This document shows positions 32,602 through 41,871 of a stretch of 64,000 nucleotides of DNA, in pieces. The stretch is taken from positions 62,001 to 126,000 of the forward strand of contig NZ_AUHJ01000004.1 in NCBI RefSeq assembly GCF_000423125.1, given 5' to 3'. The stretch is from Haliea salexigens DSM 19537 (GTDB lineage: Bacteria; Pseudomonadota; Gammaproteobacteria; Pseudomonadales; Halieaceae). Numbering within the stretch: the first letter of the stretch is position 1; the number at the start of each line of letters is the position of its first letter. The position numbers and the translations under genes are program-made. The notes beneath the pieces are model-generated. The model saw nothing but the letters and a program-made list of their open reading frames with translations. It ran no database searches and was not told the DNA's origin.

Positions 32602-34059
32602 ATGAGCACACACCGGCAGGACTGGGCACCCCTCCTTTCCGCGCTCCAGGAGCGCGGCGCAACCGCCGCCGCCATGGGCGGCGACGAGCGCATTGCACGC
32701 CAGCATGCACGCGGTCGACTCACGGCACGCGAACGCATCGCGGCACTGGTGGACGAGGACTCTTTCCGCGAATACGGCCTGCTCGCCGGCGGCCATCACC
32801 CGCAGGGGCATCCCGCTGTCGCGGCCGACGGGCTGGTGGGGGGTGTAGCGCGCCTGGACGGTCGCAGCGTTGTGCTGCTGGTAGAGGACTTCACCGTGCA
32901 GGGAGGCTCGATTGGGCATCCCAACGCCGCCAAGCGCGCGCGGCTGGTGCGCCTGGCCCTGGAAACAAGACGCCCGCTGCTACTGCTGCTCGACGGCGCA
33001 GGAGAGCGTGCCAGCAACCAGGCTGAGCGCTACCCACACGCGCCCGGCGACCTGCAGCTGCTGGCCGATATTCAAGGCCGCGTACCGGTGGTTGCGCTGG
33101 TGCTCGGCATGTCGGCCGGGCACGGCGCCCTGGCCGCGATGTTCGCCGATATCATCATCATGCACCGCGACAGCGCCCTGTTCAGTGCCGGCCCACCCCT
33201 GGTCAAGGCCGCCATGGGCATTGACACAACGGCAGCAGAACTCGGCTCCGCACAGGTACACACCCGGGAGAGCGGCATAGCGCACCTGTGCTGTGACACC
33301 GAGCCCCAGTGCTTCGAGAGTGCGCGCCGGTTTCTCGCCTATGTCTGCGACAACACGCCTGCCGACACAGACGCGAATACCAGGCCTGCACACCGCAACG
33401 AGGCACTGCTGGACATCATCCCGCCAGACGTGTCACGCCCTTACGACATGCGCCACGTTCTGGGTGAGGTGGTGGACAACGGCAGCCTGCTGGAGGTGCA
33501 AGCCGACTATGGCCGCACACTCATCACGGCCTTCGCCCGCATCGGGGGCCAGCGCTGTCTGATAGTGGCTAACCAGCCGGCGGTTGAGGCCGGCGCCATC
33601 ACCCGGCAGGCAGCGGAGAAAGCCTGCCACTTTATTGAGCTGGCCCACCGCTTCCACCTGCCACTGGTGGCACTGGTGGACAATCCTGGGGTCATGCCCG
33701 GCCCGGCGGCAGAGCGCTCAGGCGTCCTGCGCGCGGCGGGCAACATGTTCCGCGCCCAGCGGCACTATCGCGGGCGCAAGGTGGTGGTCACGTTGCGCAA
33801 GGCGTTCGGTTTTGGCAGCTCGGTGATGGGCATGAACCCCTGGGACCGGCAAACGGTCAGCCTCGCCCTCCCCGGCGTCAGTCTAGGCGGCGTACCGGCA
33901 CTCGGTGCCGCGGCGGCGACCGGGGCCAGCGCCACAGATGCCGCCGCGCTTCAGGAACGGCAGACTGGCGCCTGGGCAGGCGCCGACAGCATGGCTTTCG
34001 ACCGCATCATCGACCCGCGGGATTTGCGTGAGGAACTGCGGCAGGCCCTGTTGGGCTGA
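32602..34059 (+). CDS. Acyl-CoA carboxylase beta (carboxyltransferase) subunit, PccB-like
   Basis: A 485-residue carboxyltransferase of the PCC/MCC/GCC type: HARGRLTARERIAALVD at the start, FTVQGGSIGHPNAAK, GGAGERA-like LLLDGAGERASNQ, MSAGHGALAAMFADII, and the second half with QPAVEAGAITRQAAEKACHFIELA, ALVDNPGVMPG and VTLRKAFGFGSSVMGMNPW. The usual partner, a biotin carboxylase/BCCP alpha subunit, is not in this window. It follows the Baeyer-Villiger gene by about 107 bp. Probable role: carboxylation of a branched or odd-chain acyl-CoA intermediate (inference). recQ follows 45 bp later and is likely unrelated. Confidence 0.88.
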   Translation: MSTHRQDWAPLLSALQERGATAAAMGGDERIARQHARGRLTARERIAALVDEDSFREYGLLAGGHHPQGHPAVAADGLVGGVARLDGRSVVLLVEDFTVQGGSIGHPNAAKRARLVRLALETRRPLLLLLDGAGERASNQAERYPHAPGDLQLLADIQGRVPVVALVLGMSAGHGALAAMFADIIIMHRDSALFSAGPPLVKAAMGIDTTAAELGSAQVHTRESGIAHLCCDTEPQCFESARRFLAYVCDNTPADTDANTRPAHRNEALLDIIPPDVSRPYDMRHVLGEVVDNGSLLEVQADYGRTLITAFARIGGQRCLIVANQPAVEAGAITRQAAEKACHFIELAHRFHLPLVALVDNPGVMPGPAAERSGVLRAAGNMFRAQRHYRGRKVVVTLRKAFGFGSSVMGMNPWDRQTVSLALPGVSLGGVPALGAAAATGASATDAAALQERQTGAWAGADSMAFDRIIDPRDLREELRQALLG

Positions 34060-34104
34060 TCGGATCACCGGCCTGCGGGTTCACTTGCGGTATACTGCGC
34101 CGCT

Positions 34105-35910
34105 ATGACCGCTTCCCTCTCTGTTCTACAGTCCGTATTCGGCTACCCCGCTTTCCGCCCCCTGCAGGAGCGCATTGTGCAGCAGGTGGTGGACGGAGGC
34201 GATGCGCTGGTGCTCATGCCCACGGGCGGCGGCAAGTCGCTGTGTTACCAGGTACCCTCCCTGGTGCGCGAGGGCTGCGGCATCGTCATCTCACCCCTCA
34301 TCGCGCTCATGCAGGACCAGGTCAACGCACTGCGTGAACTGGGTGTGCGCGCCGCATACCTCAACTCCACACTGGCTCCGGAGGAGGCCGCCGCGGTTGA
34401 ATCAGCGCTGTTGCGCGGCGAGCTGGACATGCTGTACATCGCCCCTGAACGCCTGGTGCAAGGGCGCATGCTGCGACTGTTGGAGCAGGCCCGTGTCGCC
34501 CTGTTCGCCATTGATGAAGCACACTGCGTGTCCCAGTGGGGTCATGATTTCCGCGCCGATTACCTGCAGCTCAGCCTGCTGCACGAGCGCTTTCCACAGG
34601 TGCCACGCATCGCGCTCACTGCCACCGCCGACGCGCGCACGCGAGAGGAAATCATCGCCCGTCTGGACCTTGCCGGCGCAGAACATTACATCGCCGGCTT
34701 CGACCGCCCCAATATCCGCTATCGCATTGCACTCAAGCAGAGCCCCAAGCAGCAACTGCTGCGCTTCCTGAAATCTGAGCACCCGCGGAATGCCGGTATT
34801 GTGTACTGCCTGTCCCGCAACAAGGTGGAGGAGACCGCCCTCGCGTTACAGCAGGCGGGTTACACGGCACTGCCCTACCACGCAGGCCTGCCGGCGGCCC
34901 TGCGCAGCAACCATCAGGCGCGCTTCCTGCGCGAGGACGGCGTGATCATGGTCGCCACCATCGCCTTTGGCATGGGCATCGACAAACCCGACGTGCGTTT
35001 CGTTGCCCACCTTGACCTGCCCAAGACCATAGAAGCTTACTACCAGGAGACGGGCCGTGCGGGCCGTGACGGGCTGCCCGCGGATGCGTGGATGGTATAC
35101 GGGCTGCAGGACGTGTTGAAACTACGCCAGATGATGGGGCAGTCCGAGGGCAGCGAGGAACACAAACGCGCCGAGCAGCAGCGCCTGAATGCGATGCTCG
35201 GGTTGTGTGAAATCACCACCTGTCGGCGCCAGGCGTTGCTGCGCTACTTTGGCGACACACTGCCGCAGGCCTGCGGCAACTGCGATACCTGCCTGGAACC
35301 GGTACCCACCTGGGACGGCACCGAAGCGGCACGCATGGCGCTGAGCGCCGTCTACCGCACCGGCCAGCGCTTTGGCGTCAACCACCTCATCGACGTGCTG
35401 CGCGGCGCCGAGAACGACCGTATTTTCCAGTACGACCACCACACGCTGCCCACCTTCGGCATCGGCAAGGCACTGGACAACCACCAGTGGCGCTCGGTGT
35501 TCAGGCAACTGGTCGCGCGTGGCTACCTGCGCGCTGACCTGGATCATTTCGGTGCGCTGCGCCTGGAAGATCACTGCCGGCCCCTGCTGCGCGGGGAGGA
35601 AACGCTGGAATTACGCCGCGACCTCGCTCGGCCCGCCACCCGCCAGCAGACGCGCCAGCGGCTACCGGACGACATTGACACCGAGCTCTGGGAAGCATTG
35701 CGCGAGTGCCGGCGCGCTCTTGCAGAAACGCAGGGCATTCCGCCCTATATCATTTTCCACGACCGCACCCTGCAGGAAATGTGTGCCGAACTGCCGCGCA
35801 CCGTGGCCGCTTTCGGCGCATTGAGCGGTGTCGGTGAGCGCAAGCGCGAGAAATACGGCAAGGATTTCCTGCAGGTCATCGACGAACACCTGCAACGCCG
35901 CACGGGCTGA
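34105..35910 (+). CDS. recQ: ATP-dependent DNA helicase RecQ
   Basis: A 601-residue 3'-5' helicase for recombination and fork repair. Motifs in order: [14 protein letters not shown] (motif 0), [13 protein letters not shown] (Walker A), VVIS-like [32 protein letters not shown] (DEAH), [24 protein letters not shown], and [10 protein letters not shown] (motif VI). The zinc site of the RecQ-C domain is visible as CEITTCRR...CGNCDTC. A helical HRDC domain ends the protein ([28 protein letters not shown]). Length matches E. coli (609). Followed at 88 bp by the HMG-CoA reductase gene. Confidence 0.96.
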   Translation: MTASLSVLQSVFGYPAFRPLQERIVQQVVDGGDALVLMPTGGGKSLCYQVPSLVREGCGIVISPLIALMQDQVNALRELGVRAAYLNSTLAPEEAAAVESALLRGELDMLYIAPERLVQGRMLRLLEQARVALFAIDEAHCVSQWGHDFRADYLQLSLLHERFPQVPRIALTATADARTREEIIARLDLAGAEHYIAGFDRPNIRYRIALKQSPKQQLLRFLKSEHPRNAGIVYCLSRNKVEETALALQQAGYTALPYHAGLPAALRSNHQARFLREDGVIMVATIAFGMGIDKPDVRFVAHLDLPKTIEAYYQETGRAGRDGLPADAWMVYGLQDVLKLRQMMGQSEGSEEHKRAEQQRLNAMLGLCEITTCRRQALLRYFGDTLPQACGNCDTCLEPVPTWDGTEAARMALSAVYRTGQRFGVNHLIDVLRGAENDRIFQYDHHTLPTFGIGKALDNHQWRSVFRQLVARGYLRADLDHFGALRLEDHCRPLLRGEETLELRRDLARPATRQQTRQRLPDDIDTELWEALRECRRALAETQGIPPYIIFHDRTLQEMCAELPRTVAAFGALSGVGERKREKYGKDFLQVIDEHLQRRTG

Positions 35911-35998
35911 TCGGCCAGAGGGCAGAACAGGGGCGCAGCCGTTGCTTGCGCCGTCATCCCCTTTTTTCTACTCTGGCGGCTTTACCGAGGACACCGCC

Positions 35999-37186
35999 AT
36001 GAGCAACAGCAAGATCCCGCGCTCCACCGAGAACGACTACAGCGCTGACATCATCGCCGAACGACAGGCCTTTATTGAAGAACAGACGCCAGCCCGCCTG
36101 CATCACACACGCCAGTTTTCTTTCGACCCGGAGGCCATGTCCGGCAACATCGAGAACCTGTTTGGCGTAGCACAGGTGCCGATTGGGCTGGCCGGTCCGC
36201 TTTTGATTGATGGGGAGCACGCCCAGGGCGAGTTTTACGTCCCCATGGCGACCGTCGAGGGCACCATGCTCGCCAGCTATAACCGGGGGATGAAAGTCAT
36301 TCGGGAAAGCGGCGGAGTCAAAACCACCGTCTGCGGCGAGGCCATGCAGCGGGCGCCCTGCTTCGTGTTCCGCGATGCGCGCGACGCACGCGACTTCAAC
36401 CTCTGGCTGGACGAGAACTTCACCGAGATCAAGGCGGTTGCCGAAAGCACGACCTCCGTGGGCAAACTGAACGAGATCGAGCACTACATTGCCCACAATA
36501 TGGTATTCACGCGTTTTGACTACACAACCGGGGATGCCGCAGGCCAGAACATGACCAGCAAGGCGACCTTTGTCGCCTGTGAATGGATCCGTGAGCGCTT
36601 CCCGCAGATGCGGCATTACCTGCTCTCTGGCAACTTCGATACGGAAAAGCGCACGTCATCGGTCAACTCCCTCAAGGGCCGCGGACGCCGGGTGACTGCC
36701 GAGATCACGATTCCCCGCGATGTATTGCAGGCGCACCTGCGTATCACACCCGAAGCCATGCACTACGGTTGGGGCATCACCACCGTAGCCTCATTCCTCA
36801 CGCACTCCTCCAACAATGCCGCGCACCCGGCCAACGGCCTCGCCGCGCTGTATCTGGCAACGGGGCAGGACATCGCCAACATCGGCGAATCCAACCAGTG
36901 CAGCGTGTATACGCGGGTGACCCGGGAAGGCGACTATTTCTTTTCCATTACCCTCCCGGCCCTGATTCTCGCCACCTACGGGGGCGGTACCAACCTGCCC
37001 ACCCAGCGCGAATGCCTGGAGATCATGGATTGCCACGGCCAGGGCAAGGCCCTCAAGCTGGCGGAAATTGCCGCCGGGCTCGTCGTGGCGGGTGAGTTGT
37101 CGCTGGGTGCCGCAACGCGTGTCGATAAGGAGACCCGGCAGAACGAGTGGGTAAACGCCCATGAACGCCTGGGACGCAATCGCTGA
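35999..37186 (+). CDS. Hydroxymethylglutaryl-CoA reductase, class-I-like
   Basis: A 395-residue NAD(P)H enzyme interconverting HMG-CoA and mevalonate. Motifs: VPIGLAGPLLIDG, VPMATVEGTMLAS with catalytic Glu (residue 87), AGQNMTSKATF with catalytic Lys, LATGQDIANIGES with catalytic Asp, and a C-terminal NAHERLGRN with the catalytic His. The PMATxEG form is that of class I (archaeal/eukaryotic-like) enzymes, not the IPMAVEEPS form of class II that many bacteria use. No other mevalonate gene is visible here, while ispD and ispF of the MEP route are present at 54 kb. Start at 35999 with GAGGA upstream. Marine gammaproteobacteria sometimes carry such genes; direction in vivo is unclear. Confidence 0.88.
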   Translation: MSNSKIPRSTENDYSADIIAERQAFIEEQTPARLHHTRQFSFDPEAMSGNIENLFGVAQVPIGLAGPLLIDGEHAQGEFYVPMATVEGTMLASYNRGMKVIRESGGVKTTVCGEAMQRAPCFVFRDARDARDFNLWLDENFTEIKAVAESTTSVGKLNEIEHYIAHNMVFTRFDYTTGDAAGQNMTSKATFVACEWIRERFPQMRHYLLSGNFDTEKRTSSVNSLKGRGRRVTAEITIPRDVLQAHLRITPEAMHYGWGITTVASFLTHSSNNAAHPANGLAALYLATGQDIANIGESNQCSVYTRVTREGDYFFSITLPALILATYGGGTNLPTQRECLEIMDCHGQGKALKLAEIAAGLVVAGELSLGAATRVDKETRQNEWVNAHERLGRNR

Positions 37187-37202
37187 GTTGGCCACACCTG
37201 AA

Positions 37203-37230
37203 ACGCGAGCGTGGTTGGGGAAGCTCGCGT
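37203..37230. terminator. Possible stem-loop after the HMG-CoA reductase gene
   Basis: ACGCGAGC and GCTCGCGT form a perfect 8-bp stem with a 12-base loop, 17 bp after the stop. No T-run follows, so a Rho-type or processing hairpin is as likely as an intrinsic terminator. Confidence 0.35.
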
Positions 37231-37380
37231 ATCTCGTGAATAGTTGAACCAGAAACTCCCGCCTTGCGGCGCACACAGGCATTGGCTTGAAATGCTGAAC
37301 CGGCGCTCTGGCACCTGTTGTCGTCAGTACTATGATAGGTGCATGAGCGCCAACCGGCGCCGCGCCGACGAGAGCAGAGC

Positions 37381-37803
37381 ATGACAACAGAGACCGACAA
37401 TAAAGCCCGTGTACGCCAGTTTCTCAACGACCTCAGCGCAGGCAATGTCGATGCGGTCGTTGCCGCCTACGCCAAAACCGGCAGCGTGGAGACCATGGGC
37501 GCCACCCTGATATCCGGCACCACAGAGTACGCCGATCTCACGGCGGCCATTGCCAGCATTGTCGATGTATTCCCGCAGGGCCTGCGTTTCACCATTCGCG
37601 GCATGGTGGCGGAAGGTGAAAAGGTGGCTGTCGAGGCCAGCAGCGAGGGCGAGCACACCTCCGGCCAGACCTACAGCAATGATTACCACTTCCTGTTCGA
37701 ATTCGACAAGGGCCTGCTCATAAAGCTGACCGAATACATGGATACCGAACAGGTCACCGACGTCCTCTGTAGCGGCCAGCGTCCTCCCTACCCGCTGGAC
37801 TGA
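37381..37803 (+). CDS. SnoaL/NTF2-like small protein
   Basis: A 140-residue NTF2-fold protein: KARVRQFLNDLSAGNVDAVVAAYA at the N-terminus followed by strand-rich FTIRGMVAEGEKVAVEASSEGEHTSG and YHFLFEFDKGLLIKLTEYMDTEQVTDVLC. The pattern is of the ketosteroid-isomerase-like SnoaL group that often acts on cyclic enones or as a scaffold. Start at the ATG at 37381 following GAGAGCAGAGC. Alone between HMG-CoA reductase and AbgT genes; no operon evidence. Function unknown; the second NTF2-like gene of the window (208 aa) has a different layout and C-terminal extension. Confidence 0.82.
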   Translation: MTTETDNKARVRQFLNDLSAGNVDAVVAAYAKTGSVETMGATLISGTTEYADLTAAIASIVDVFPQGLRFTIRGMVAEGEKVAVEASSEGEHTSGQTYSNDYHFLFEFDKGLLIKLTEYMDTEQVTDVLCSGQRPPYPLD

Positions 37804-37887
37804 GCGCGGGCGCCCGGGCGGCGGGCAGGTGGTTTGTGTCCAGCTGGCGAGCGAATTACACTGCAGTTTTCCGGAGTCGCCACGCGC

Positions 37888-39423
37888 ATGAACCAGCCCG
37901 CTCACCCCGCCACACGCACCCAGCGGCTGCTCGCCGGTATCGAGCGCGTGGGCAACCGTTTGCCCGATCCTGCGGTCCTGTTCATTGCCCTGCTGTTTCT
38001 TACCTGGGCACTGTCGCTGCTGTTTTCCCGTTTCGAATACGACCTGGTTGATCCGCGCAGTGGCGAAGCGCTGCGCGTGGTAAACCAGTTCTCCGCCACC
38101 GCCATGACCCAGTTCCTCTCGGACATGGTCACCACCTTTGCCCACTTTCACCCTATTAGTGTTGTGCTCGTGGCGATGCTGGGCATTGGTGTCGCGGAAC
38201 ACACCGGCTTCATCAACTCCACCTTGCGCGCCATGCTCGGCGTCACCGCGCGCTGGCTGCTGACGCCCATGGTCATTGTTGTGGGCATCGTCAGCCACAC
38301 CGCCGCAGACGCCGGCTATGTGCTGGTCATACCGCTGGGCGGTATCATTTTCCACGCCGCCGGGCGCCACCCCCTGGCCGGCATTGCGGCGGCATTCGCC
38401 GGCGTATCCGGAGGATACTCCGCCAACTTCGTGCCCTCTTCGGTCGACCCGATGTTGCAGGGTATCTCACAATCGGCAGCACAGATCATCGACCCGGCCG
38501 TCATACTCAACCCGCTGAACAACTACTTTTTCACCTCCGCATCCTCGCTGCTTATTGTGCTGGTCGGGTGGCTGGTGACAGACCGCTTTGTTGAACCGCG
38601 TCTCCACCACACACCCATCGACACTCACGTCGCCGACGAAACCGGCATGCAGCCGCTCAGTGCGACGGAGCGCCGCGCGCTGCGACTCGCCCTGTGGAGC
38701 ATGCTCGCCGCTGTGGTCCTGCTGTTTTTGAGTGCAGTGCCCGAAGATTCGGCCTGGCGCGGGCCCGGCGGCTACTTGACCGAGAACGGTGCGCCGCTCA
38801 TGGCCTCCATCGTGCCGTTGATCTTTCTGCTCTTCCTGCTGCCGGCCATCGTTTATGGGATCAGCGCCGGCACGGTGACGAGCAGCCGGGACGTTATCGA
38901 GGGTATGACAAAAACCATGCAGACCATGGGCTATTACCTGGTCATCATGTTCTTCATTGCGCAGTTCATCTATGCATTCGGTGCCTCGAACCTGGGCATA
39001 CTGCTGGCGGTGAAAGGGGCGCAAGGGCTGCAGGCGCTGGGCCTGCCCGGAGCCCTGACCATTTCCGGGATCGTCCTGCTAACGGGTTTTCTCAACCTTT
39101 TCGTCGGTTCGGCCTCGGCCAAATGGGCGCTGCTGGCGCCCATTCTGGTACCCATGCTGATGAAGCTCGGTGCCTCTCCCGACCTCACCCAGGCCGCCTA
39201 CCGCATAGGGGACTCGACCACCAACATCATCACACCGCTGATGCCCTATTTTCCCCTGGTCGTGGTGTATTGCCAACGCTACATACGCAGCGCAGGCATC
39301 GGCACTGTCACCGCGCTGATGCTACCCTACTCCATCACCTTCATTATTCTGTGGACCCTGTTTCTGCTGGGCTACTGGGCGCTGGGCCTGCCTCTGGGGT
39401 TGCAGTCCAGCTACACCTACTGA
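37888..39423 (+). CDS. AbgT family transporter (p-aminobenzoyl-glutamate / sulfonamide exporter type)
   Basis: A 511-residue inner-membrane protein with about ten to eleven hydrophobic segments. Family motifs: RVGNRLPDPAVLFI at the start, SHTAADAGYVLVIPLG, GVSGGYSANFVPSSVDPML, NNYFFTSASS, GMTKTMQTMGYYLVIMFFIAQFIYAF, and NLFVGSASAKWALLAPILVPMLM with the conserved IGDSTTNIITPLMPYF. Characterised members (AbgT, MtrF) import p-aminobenzoyl-glutamate or export sulfonamides. No AbgA/AbgB hydrolase is adjacent; the nearest aspartoacylase-like hydrolase is at 43 kb. Start: ATG at 37888, with the frame open to 37834. The 3' end overlaps the convergent ABC exporter by 7 bp. Confidence 0.93.
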   Translation: MNQPAHPATRTQRLLAGIERVGNRLPDPAVLFIALLFLTWALSLLFSRFEYDLVDPRSGEALRVVNQFSATAMTQFLSDMVTTFAHFHPISVVLVAMLGIGVAEHTGFINSTLRAMLGVTARWLLTPMVIVVGIVSHTAADAGYVLVIPLGGIIFHAAGRHPLAGIAAAFAGVSGGYSANFVPSSVDPMLQGISQSAAQIIDPAVILNPLNNYFFTSASSLLIVLVGWLVTDRFVEPRLHHTPIDTHVADETGMQPLSATERRALRLALWSMLAAVVLLFLSAVPEDSAWRGPGGYLTENGAPLMASIVPLIFLLFLLPAIVYGISAGTVTSSRDVIEGMTKTMQTMGYYLVIMFFIAQFIYAFGASNLGILLAVKGAQGLQALGLPGALTISGIVLLTGFLNLFVGSASAKWALLAPILVPMLMKLGASPDLTQAAYRIGDSTTNIITPLMPYFPLVVVYCQRYIRSAGIGTVTALMLPYSITFIILWTLFLLGYWALGLPLGLQSSYTY

Positions 39424-41207
39424 GCAGCCTGCTGTTCCTGTTGCGCCGCCCAGAGCGCGGCGTAACGTCCGCCGCTGGCGAGCAACTCACGGTGACTGCC
39501 CTGCTCTACAATCCTGCCCTGGTCCAGCACCAGAATACTGTCGGCGTCCACTACCGTGGAGAGCCGGTGGGCAATCACCAGGCTGGTATGGTGCAGGGCT
39601 ATCTCCCGCAGGGCTGTCAGAATCGCCTGCTCTGAGCGACTGTCCAGGCTGGAAGTGGCCTCATCGAACACCAGAATCGGTGGCCGCTTGAGAATGGTGC
39701 GCGCAATCGACACACGCTGCTTTTCACCGCCAGAGAGCTTGAGTCCTCGTTCACCCACGCGGGTTTCCCAGCCGTCGGGCAGCTGCGCAATAAAGGCGTC
39801 GAGATGGGCCATGCGGACTGCCTCGGCAACCTCTGCGTCACTCGCATCGGGTTTTCCGTAACGCAGGTTCTCAAGCAGGGTATCGTTAAACAACACAGTA
39901 TCCTGCGGCACAATGCCTATGGCCTTGCGCAGCGATTCGCGGGTTACCCCGGCGATGTCCTGCCCGTCGATCAGGATACGCCCGGCACTCGGGTCGTAGA
40001 AACGAAACAGCAGCTTCACCAGGGTGGACTTACCCGCCCCGCTGGCACCCACCACAGCCACCTTTTTGCCCGCTGGAACCTCAAAGTTGACGACGTCGAG
40101 AATGCTGCGTGTGGCCTGGTAGCGGAATGCCACCTGCTCAAAGCGGATGCCCCCGCCTCGGACCACAAGCTCGGGGGCGCCTGGCCGGTCCGCCAGCGCC
40201 GGGCGCACGTCCAGCAGGCCGAACAGACGCTCGATGTTGGCCATGGCGCCTTTCATCTCCCGGTAGACAAAACCGAGAAAACCCAGCGGCAAAAACAGCT
40301 GGATCATGTACTGGCTGATTAACACGAAATCACCGAGGGAGAGCTGCCCATCGCGCACCTGAAGGACCGCCAGGCCAATGATACTGGTTTGCGCCAGTGC
40401 GATGATCAGCGCCTGGCCACCGTTGAGCCCGAACAGAGACAGCCGGTTGCGCCTGCGCGCCTGCTCCCAACGCGCCAGATCCTCATCGTAGCGTTCTGCC
40501 TCGAAGCGTTCGTTGCCGAAATACTTCACGGTTTCGAAATTGAGTAAGCTGTCGACCGCTCGGGTATTGGATGCTGAGTCGGCTTCGTTCATCTCGCGTA
40601 CAAAGCGCGTGCGCCACTCCGTTGCGCCAAAGGAAAACCAGCCATAGGCGATCACCGACACCAACGTCACCACAGCATAACTGGCCCCGTAATTGAACAG
40701 GAACACACTGACCACGACGGCAATCTCAAACAGGGTGGGTACAATATTGAAAACCATAAAGCGCAGCAGAAAACTGACACCGCTGGTGCCGCGCTCGATG
40801 TCCCGAGCGAGCCCGCCAGTGCGTCGCTCCAGGTGAAAACTGAGGTCCAGCTGGTGGACGTGGCGAAACACCGTCAAACCCAGAGAACGCATGGCGCGCT
40901 CAGTGACCCGCCCGAACAGCGTGTCACGCAATTCCGCAAAGAGAACGCTGGAGAAACGTGCGAGGCCGTAAGCCGCTACCAGGCCAATGGCAACCTGCGC
41001 GGCAAGCTGCACCCCGGATTCGAGGTTCAGTCCATCCACCATGTGTTTCATGATGAAGGGGATGACCAGCATGGCACCTTTGGCCAACAGCAAACACAGC
41101 ATCGCCAGTGCGATGCGACGCCGATGGTCGCGTAGATACGGCCAGAGCCGCGGTAGAATTGACCAGTCGAGTACCTGGCCGGGCTCAGCGTCAGTCGTGG
41201 GGCGCAT
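39417..41207 (-). CDS. Atm1/HMT1-type ABC exporter (fused permease-ATPase)
   Basis: A 596-residue half-transporter: six membrane segments in residues 30-310, then an ATPase with Walker A GASGAGKSTLVK, Q-loop IGIVPQDTVLF, signature LSGGEKQRVSIARTIL, Walker B ILVFDEATSSLDSRSE and the H-loop IAHRLST. The segment ERRTGGLARDIERGTSGVSFLLRFMVFNIVPTLFEI is a hallmark of the Atm1 group (mitochondrial Atm1, Novosphingobium Atm1), which exports glutathione-linked sulfur or metal compounds. A GCS2-type ligase occurs 3 kb away, but this is not an operon. It is followed by recX on the same strand (8 bp before it). Confidence 0.92.
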   Translation of the reverse strand: MRPTTDAEPGQVLDWSILPRLWPYLRDHRRRIALAMLCLLLAKGAMLVIPFIMKHMVDGLNLESGVQLAAQVAIGLVAAYGLARFSSVLFAELRDTLFGRVTERAMRSLGLTVFRHVHQLDLSFHLERRTGGLARDIERGTSGVSFLLRFMVFNIVPTLFEIAVVVSVFLFNYGASYAVVTLVSVIAYGWFSFGATEWRTRFVREMNEADSASNTRAVDSLLNFETVKYFGNERFEAERYDEDLARWEQARRRNRLSLFGLNGGQALIIALAQTSIIGLAVLQVRDGQLSLGDFVLISQYMIQLFLPLGFLGFVYREMKGAMANIERLFGLLDVRPALADRPGAPELVVRGGGIRFEQVAFRYQATRSILDVVNFEVPAGKKVAVVGASGAGKSTLVKLLFRFYDPSAGRILIDGQDIAGVTRESLRKAIGIVPQDTVLFNDTLLENLRYGKPDASDAEVAEAVRMAHLDAFIAQLPDGWETRVGERGLKLSGGEKQRVSIARTILKRPPILVFDEATSSLDSRSEQAILTALREIALHHTSLVIAHRLSTVVDADSILVLDQGRIVEQGSHRELLASGGRYAALWAAQQEQQAAQ

Positions 41208-41215
41208 GTGGGTAA

Positions 41216-41737
41216 TCAGTCCTCAAGCAGGTGCCGAAAATGCTCCGGCAGGAACCCGCGATACTGCATGAAGCGCATGCGCCGGGCTTTTTCCTTGAGC
41301 CGCTGCTGTTGCTCTGCGCGGCGGGCCTGCCACGATACAGGATTGTCTAGCGGTTCAGCTGGGCTTTCGGGTACAGGGTCAAACTTGCGCGCGTACACCT
41401 GCTCCGCAGCCTCCCGCCAATTGGGCGCAACCGCTTCCAGCGCAGCGGCGACTCGCACGGGGTCCACGCCGCGCTCGCGCATCTCCTGTTGAATACGCAG
41501 GGGCCCGTACCCGCGATCCAGGCGCTGCCGTAGCAGACTCTCGGCATAGCGTGCGTCACTCTGCAGGTTTTCGGCCGCCAGGTCATCCAGCACACCCGCT
41601 ACCAGCTCGGCGTCGGCAAAGCGACGCTGTAGCTTGGTTTGCAGCTCACCGCGTGCGTGCTCACGTCGCGCCAGAAGGTCCATCGCGGCGACACGTACCT
41701 CGTTTACCGTTGGCGGTGAATTTGAACGATCAGACAT
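41216..41737 (-). CDS. recX: RecX recombination regulator
   Basis: A 173-residue helical-repeat protein that inhibits RecA filament growth. Family features: LLARREHARGELQTKLQRRF, VLDDLAAENLQSDARYAESLLRQRLDRGYGPLRIQQEMRERG, and the C-terminal KARRMRFMQYRGFLPEHFRHLL. It lies downstream of recA in the same direction with an intrinsic terminator between, as in many gammaproteobacteria, where RecX is made by readthrough. Start is uncertain: GTG at 41761, ATG at 41746 and ATG at 41737 are all in frame without a strong ribosome site; I use 41737. Confidence 0.92.
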   Translation of the reverse strand: MSDRSNSPPTVNEVRVAAMDLLARREHARGELQTKLQRRFADAELVAGVLDDLAAENLQSDARYAESLLRQRLDRGYGPLRIQQEMRERGVDPVRVAAALEAVAPNWREAAEQVYARKFDPVPESPAEPLDNPVSWQARRAEQQQRLKEKARRMRFMQYRGFLPEHFRHLLED

Positions 41738-41831
41738 GGGCGCCATGATACCGTGTGCCACCCAGGAAGTGATGCAGAATAAAAGAGGCGTCGGGCACGC
41801 GAGAGTGGGGGTGAGTGGAACCCGACACCTG

Positions 41832-41861
41832 AAAAGAGGCCCGGGCGCGTTGAGCCCGGGC
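41832..41861 (-). terminator. Intrinsic terminator between recA and recX
   Basis: On the minus strand GCCCGGGC, a 7-base loop and GCCCGGGC form a self-complementary 8-bp stem, followed by CTCTTTTC. It begins 10 bp after the recA stop. It should reduce recX expression relative to recA, the arrangement known from E. coli. Confidence 0.75.
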
Positions 41862-41871
41862 GAAGGGGGGA

